DNA of 14,637 nucleotides from Deltaproteobacteria bacterium (GTDB taxonomy: Bacteria; Desulfobacterota; Desulfobulbia; Desulfobulbales; Desulfobulbaceae), in the NCBI GenBank assembly GCA_013151365.1, contig JAADIK010000175.1:1-14637 (forward strand). Direction: 5' to 3'. Shown in pieces: positions 13,373 through 14,637 of this stretch. The notes beneath the pieces are model-generated. The model saw only the letters and a program-made list of their open reading frames with translations, made no database searches and was not told where the DNA came from. The translations under genes and the position numbers were made by a program. Positions within the stretch are counted from its first letter, which is position 1, and every line of letters starts with the position of its first letter.

Positions 13373-14536
13373 ATGTTTACCACGACTCAGGTAGGAAGCT
13401 GGCCCCGATCGAAGAAAATGCTCCGGACCCTCAGGGACCGGCGGCTTGGCAGGATATCGCGGGCCGAGTTCGATGCCGTTGCCGATGACGAAGTCCGCCG
13501 CACGGTCCGCATCCAGGAAGAGGCCGGCCTTGACATCGTGGTGGACGGCGAGCACCGGCGGGACAACTTCTACTCTTTCATTACGGAAAAAGTTGCGGGC
13601 ACGAGGCTCATGTCCCTGGCCGAAATGCTCGACGAGGTGGAGGATAAATCCGGTTTCGAGGAGATGCTCCATACCCTGGATGTCCCGGCTTCCGCCATTC
13701 GCAATCCCACTTGTATCGGCAAGCTGTCGCGGCGGGAACCGCTCGCCGTCGATGATTTCCGTTTTGTTAAATCCCTGACCGACAAACCGGTCAAAATCAC
13801 CCTGCCGGGGCCCTACCTGCTGTCGCGCTCCATGTGGATTTCGAGTTACTCCAAAAAGGCGTATCGTAACCACCGGAAACTCGGCGCGGCAGTGGTGCGG
13901 ATTTTGCGGGATGAACTCAAGGATCTGGCCGCGGCCGGCTGTGAATTCGTCCAGTTCGACGAGCCGGTGCTCACCGAGATTACAATGAGCGAGGAGTGCG
14001 GCCGGCGAACATTCATGTGAGCAACGCTTGCCACCCGCCGGGACGTGGGTGAAGAACTTCTGTACGCGGCAGAGCTCATCAACCGGGTAATCGAGGGCAT
14101 TACCGGGCCGCGAATCGGGCTGCACATCTGCCGGGGCAACTGGAGCACCAGGGAAGAGGTTCTGCTCAGCGGCGATTATGCGCCGCTGCTGCCGGCGTTG
14201 ACCAGGATGAATGTCGATCAGTTCGTCCTGGAATACGCGACTCCCCGGGCCGGAGACATCGAGGTCGTGGGCAAGGCCCTCAGCCACAAAGAGTTGGGGC
14301 TCGGCGTCGTCAATCCCCGGACCACGGAAGTCGAGTCCGTGGAGGCCATCGTGGCGCAGACCGAGAAGGCGCTGGCGTTTTATCCGGCCGAACGGCTATT
14401 TCTGAACACGGACTGCGGCTTCAGCTGCTTTGCCGACCGTGGGGTGAACGTAGAAGAAATCGCCGCGGCCAAGATTGCCAATATCGCCGCCGCCGCCACG
14501 GTATTAAGGAAAAAATACGGTCAATCCTCTTCCTGA
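13373..14536 (+). CDS. Cobalamin-independent methionine synthase (MetE C-terminal-type) protein, probable selenoprotein
   Basis: 387 residues, the size of the single-domain 'core MetE / methionine synthase II' group, not the 750-residue MetE. It should be a zinc thiol methyltransferase making methionine or a related thioether. Visible: TTTQVGSWPR (3-12), VVDGEHRRDNFYSF (56-69), LPGPYLLSRSMW (144-155), FVQFDEPVLTE (192-202), then the zinc ligands H251 and C253 (LHICRGNW), E287 (VLEYATPRAG) and C348 (NTDCGF). The methyl donor is unknown. Codon 216 is TGA (14018-14020), inside RRTFM-x-ATLATRRD; homology continues in the same frame on both sides. As I recall, relatives have cysteine in this 'TFMCxxL' position. 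A SECIS-like hairpin follows, so selenocysteine is the best reading. The alternative is a nonsense mutation, with a GTG at 14045 opening the downstream part. A weak GGA at 13361-13363 precedes the start. Confidence 0.85.
14018..14020 (+). other. In-frame UGA, predicted selenocysteine codon (position 216)
   Basis: This is the only stop codon between 13373 and 14534 in this frame. The residues before (ECGRRTFM) and after (ATLATRRDVGEELLYAAELINRV) join into one continuous MetE-like sequence without insertion or frame change. The site is in the loop after the DEPVLTE strand, facing the zinc centre in this fold. Confidence 0.65.
14021..14054 (+). promoter_or_regulatory. Bacterial SECIS-like hairpin directly downstream of the UGA
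   Basis: CTT (14027-14029) pairs with AAG (14052-14054), two bases (14030-14031) bulge out, then CACCC (14032-14036) pairs with GGGTG (14047-14051), closed by G14037-T14046 and C14038-G14045. The apical loop is CGGGAC (14039-14044). The first loop G is 20 bases after the UGA, close to the spacing in E. coli fdhF, where a GG-containing loop binds SelB. The loop G's and the bulge on the 5' side fit the loose bacterial pattern; SelB binding is an inference. Confidence 0.55.
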
Positions 14537-14544
14537 GGTTTATA

Positions 14545-14637
14545 CCTGAATCCGTTATCGGGCGCCCCGCAGGGCGGCGAGGTGAAGACCATAAAATGAT
14601 TTTATTCGGCAATAATGCAATAAATTCCACATATTGC
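14545..14637. repeat. Right copy of the repeat flanking the MetE-like gene (runs to window end)
   Basis: It starts with CCTGAATCCGT (14545-14555), directly continuing into the 85-nt block 14552-14636 that matches 13250-13334 at 77 of 85 positions. Unlike the left copy, there is no 92-nt segment between the two parts. The element may continue beyond the window. The two copies are in direct orientation and bracket the gene. Confidence 0.8.

Noticed and set aside
13373..14536. MetE-like gene as a frameshifted or nonsense-mutated pseudogene, or as two separate genes (13373-14020 and 14045-14536)
   Set aside because: The two parts are in the same frame, all zinc ligands are intact, no other lesion is seen, and a SECIS-like hairpin follows the UGA. 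Without family alignments or selABC it cannot be fully excluded.
13151..14637. CRISPR array or composite transposon around the MetE-like gene
   Set aside because: Only two repeats of 85 nt separated by a gene, not regular short repeats with spacers; no transposase or terminal inverted repeats are present in the window.

Overview
The window is GC-rich, densely coded chromosomal DNA. It most resembles an anaerobic, metal- and sulfur-metabolising bacterium of the former Deltaproteobacteria (Desulfobacterota, Desulfobulbales- or Desulfuromonadales-like). The basis is a DHH/CBS/poly(A)-polymerase fusion coupled to an M50 peptidase, a diguanylate cyclase with a predicted diheme periplasmic sensor, a molybdate ABC transporter, a TusA/DsrE/OsmC sulfur-carrier operon, and a probable selenoprotein. 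This placement is inferred from gene content, not from a marker gene.

Layout. 1-1469 (+): 3' part of an AMP-forming acyl-CoA synthetase cut by the window edge. 1476-1636: a nearly continuous imperfect palindrome. 1630-4967 (-): a two-gene operon, the DHH-CBS-nucleotidyltransferase fusion followed, with an ATGA overlap, by an M50 peptidase. 5014-5122: a second long inverted repeat. 5344-7128 (+): membrane diguanylate cyclase with two CXXCH motifs, closed by an intrinsic terminator. 7226-8509 (+): MgtC/DUF4010-type membrane protein. 8511-11055 (-): modABC, read from modA to modC, behind a plausible promoter and a leader with strong hairpins. 11200-11735: about 0.5 kb without a convincing gene, but with several perfect inverted repeats, a consensus-like promoter and a third copy of the first repeat family. 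11736-13144 (+): tight operon of a TusA-like protein, a DsrE-like protein and a TusA-OsmC fusion. 13145-13372: composite repeats. 13373-14536 (+): a cobalamin-independent methionine synthase (MetE C-terminal type) protein. 14545-14637: a second copy of the repeat that precedes that gene.

The strongest unusual signal is in the MetE-like gene. Its frame is interrupted by one UGA at 14018-14020, but homology runs through it without a frame change. As I recall the family, the UGA sits where relatives carry cysteine. A hairpin with a G-rich apical loop follows at the spacing expected of a bacterial SECIS. I read it as a selenocysteine-containing MetE-like methyltransferase rather than a pseudogene. 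It lies next to a sulfur-carrier operon whose TusA domains keep the active-site cysteine but lack the CPxP prolines, and whose OsmC domain appears to lack both usual thiols. The gene is bracketed by 85-nt direct repeats.
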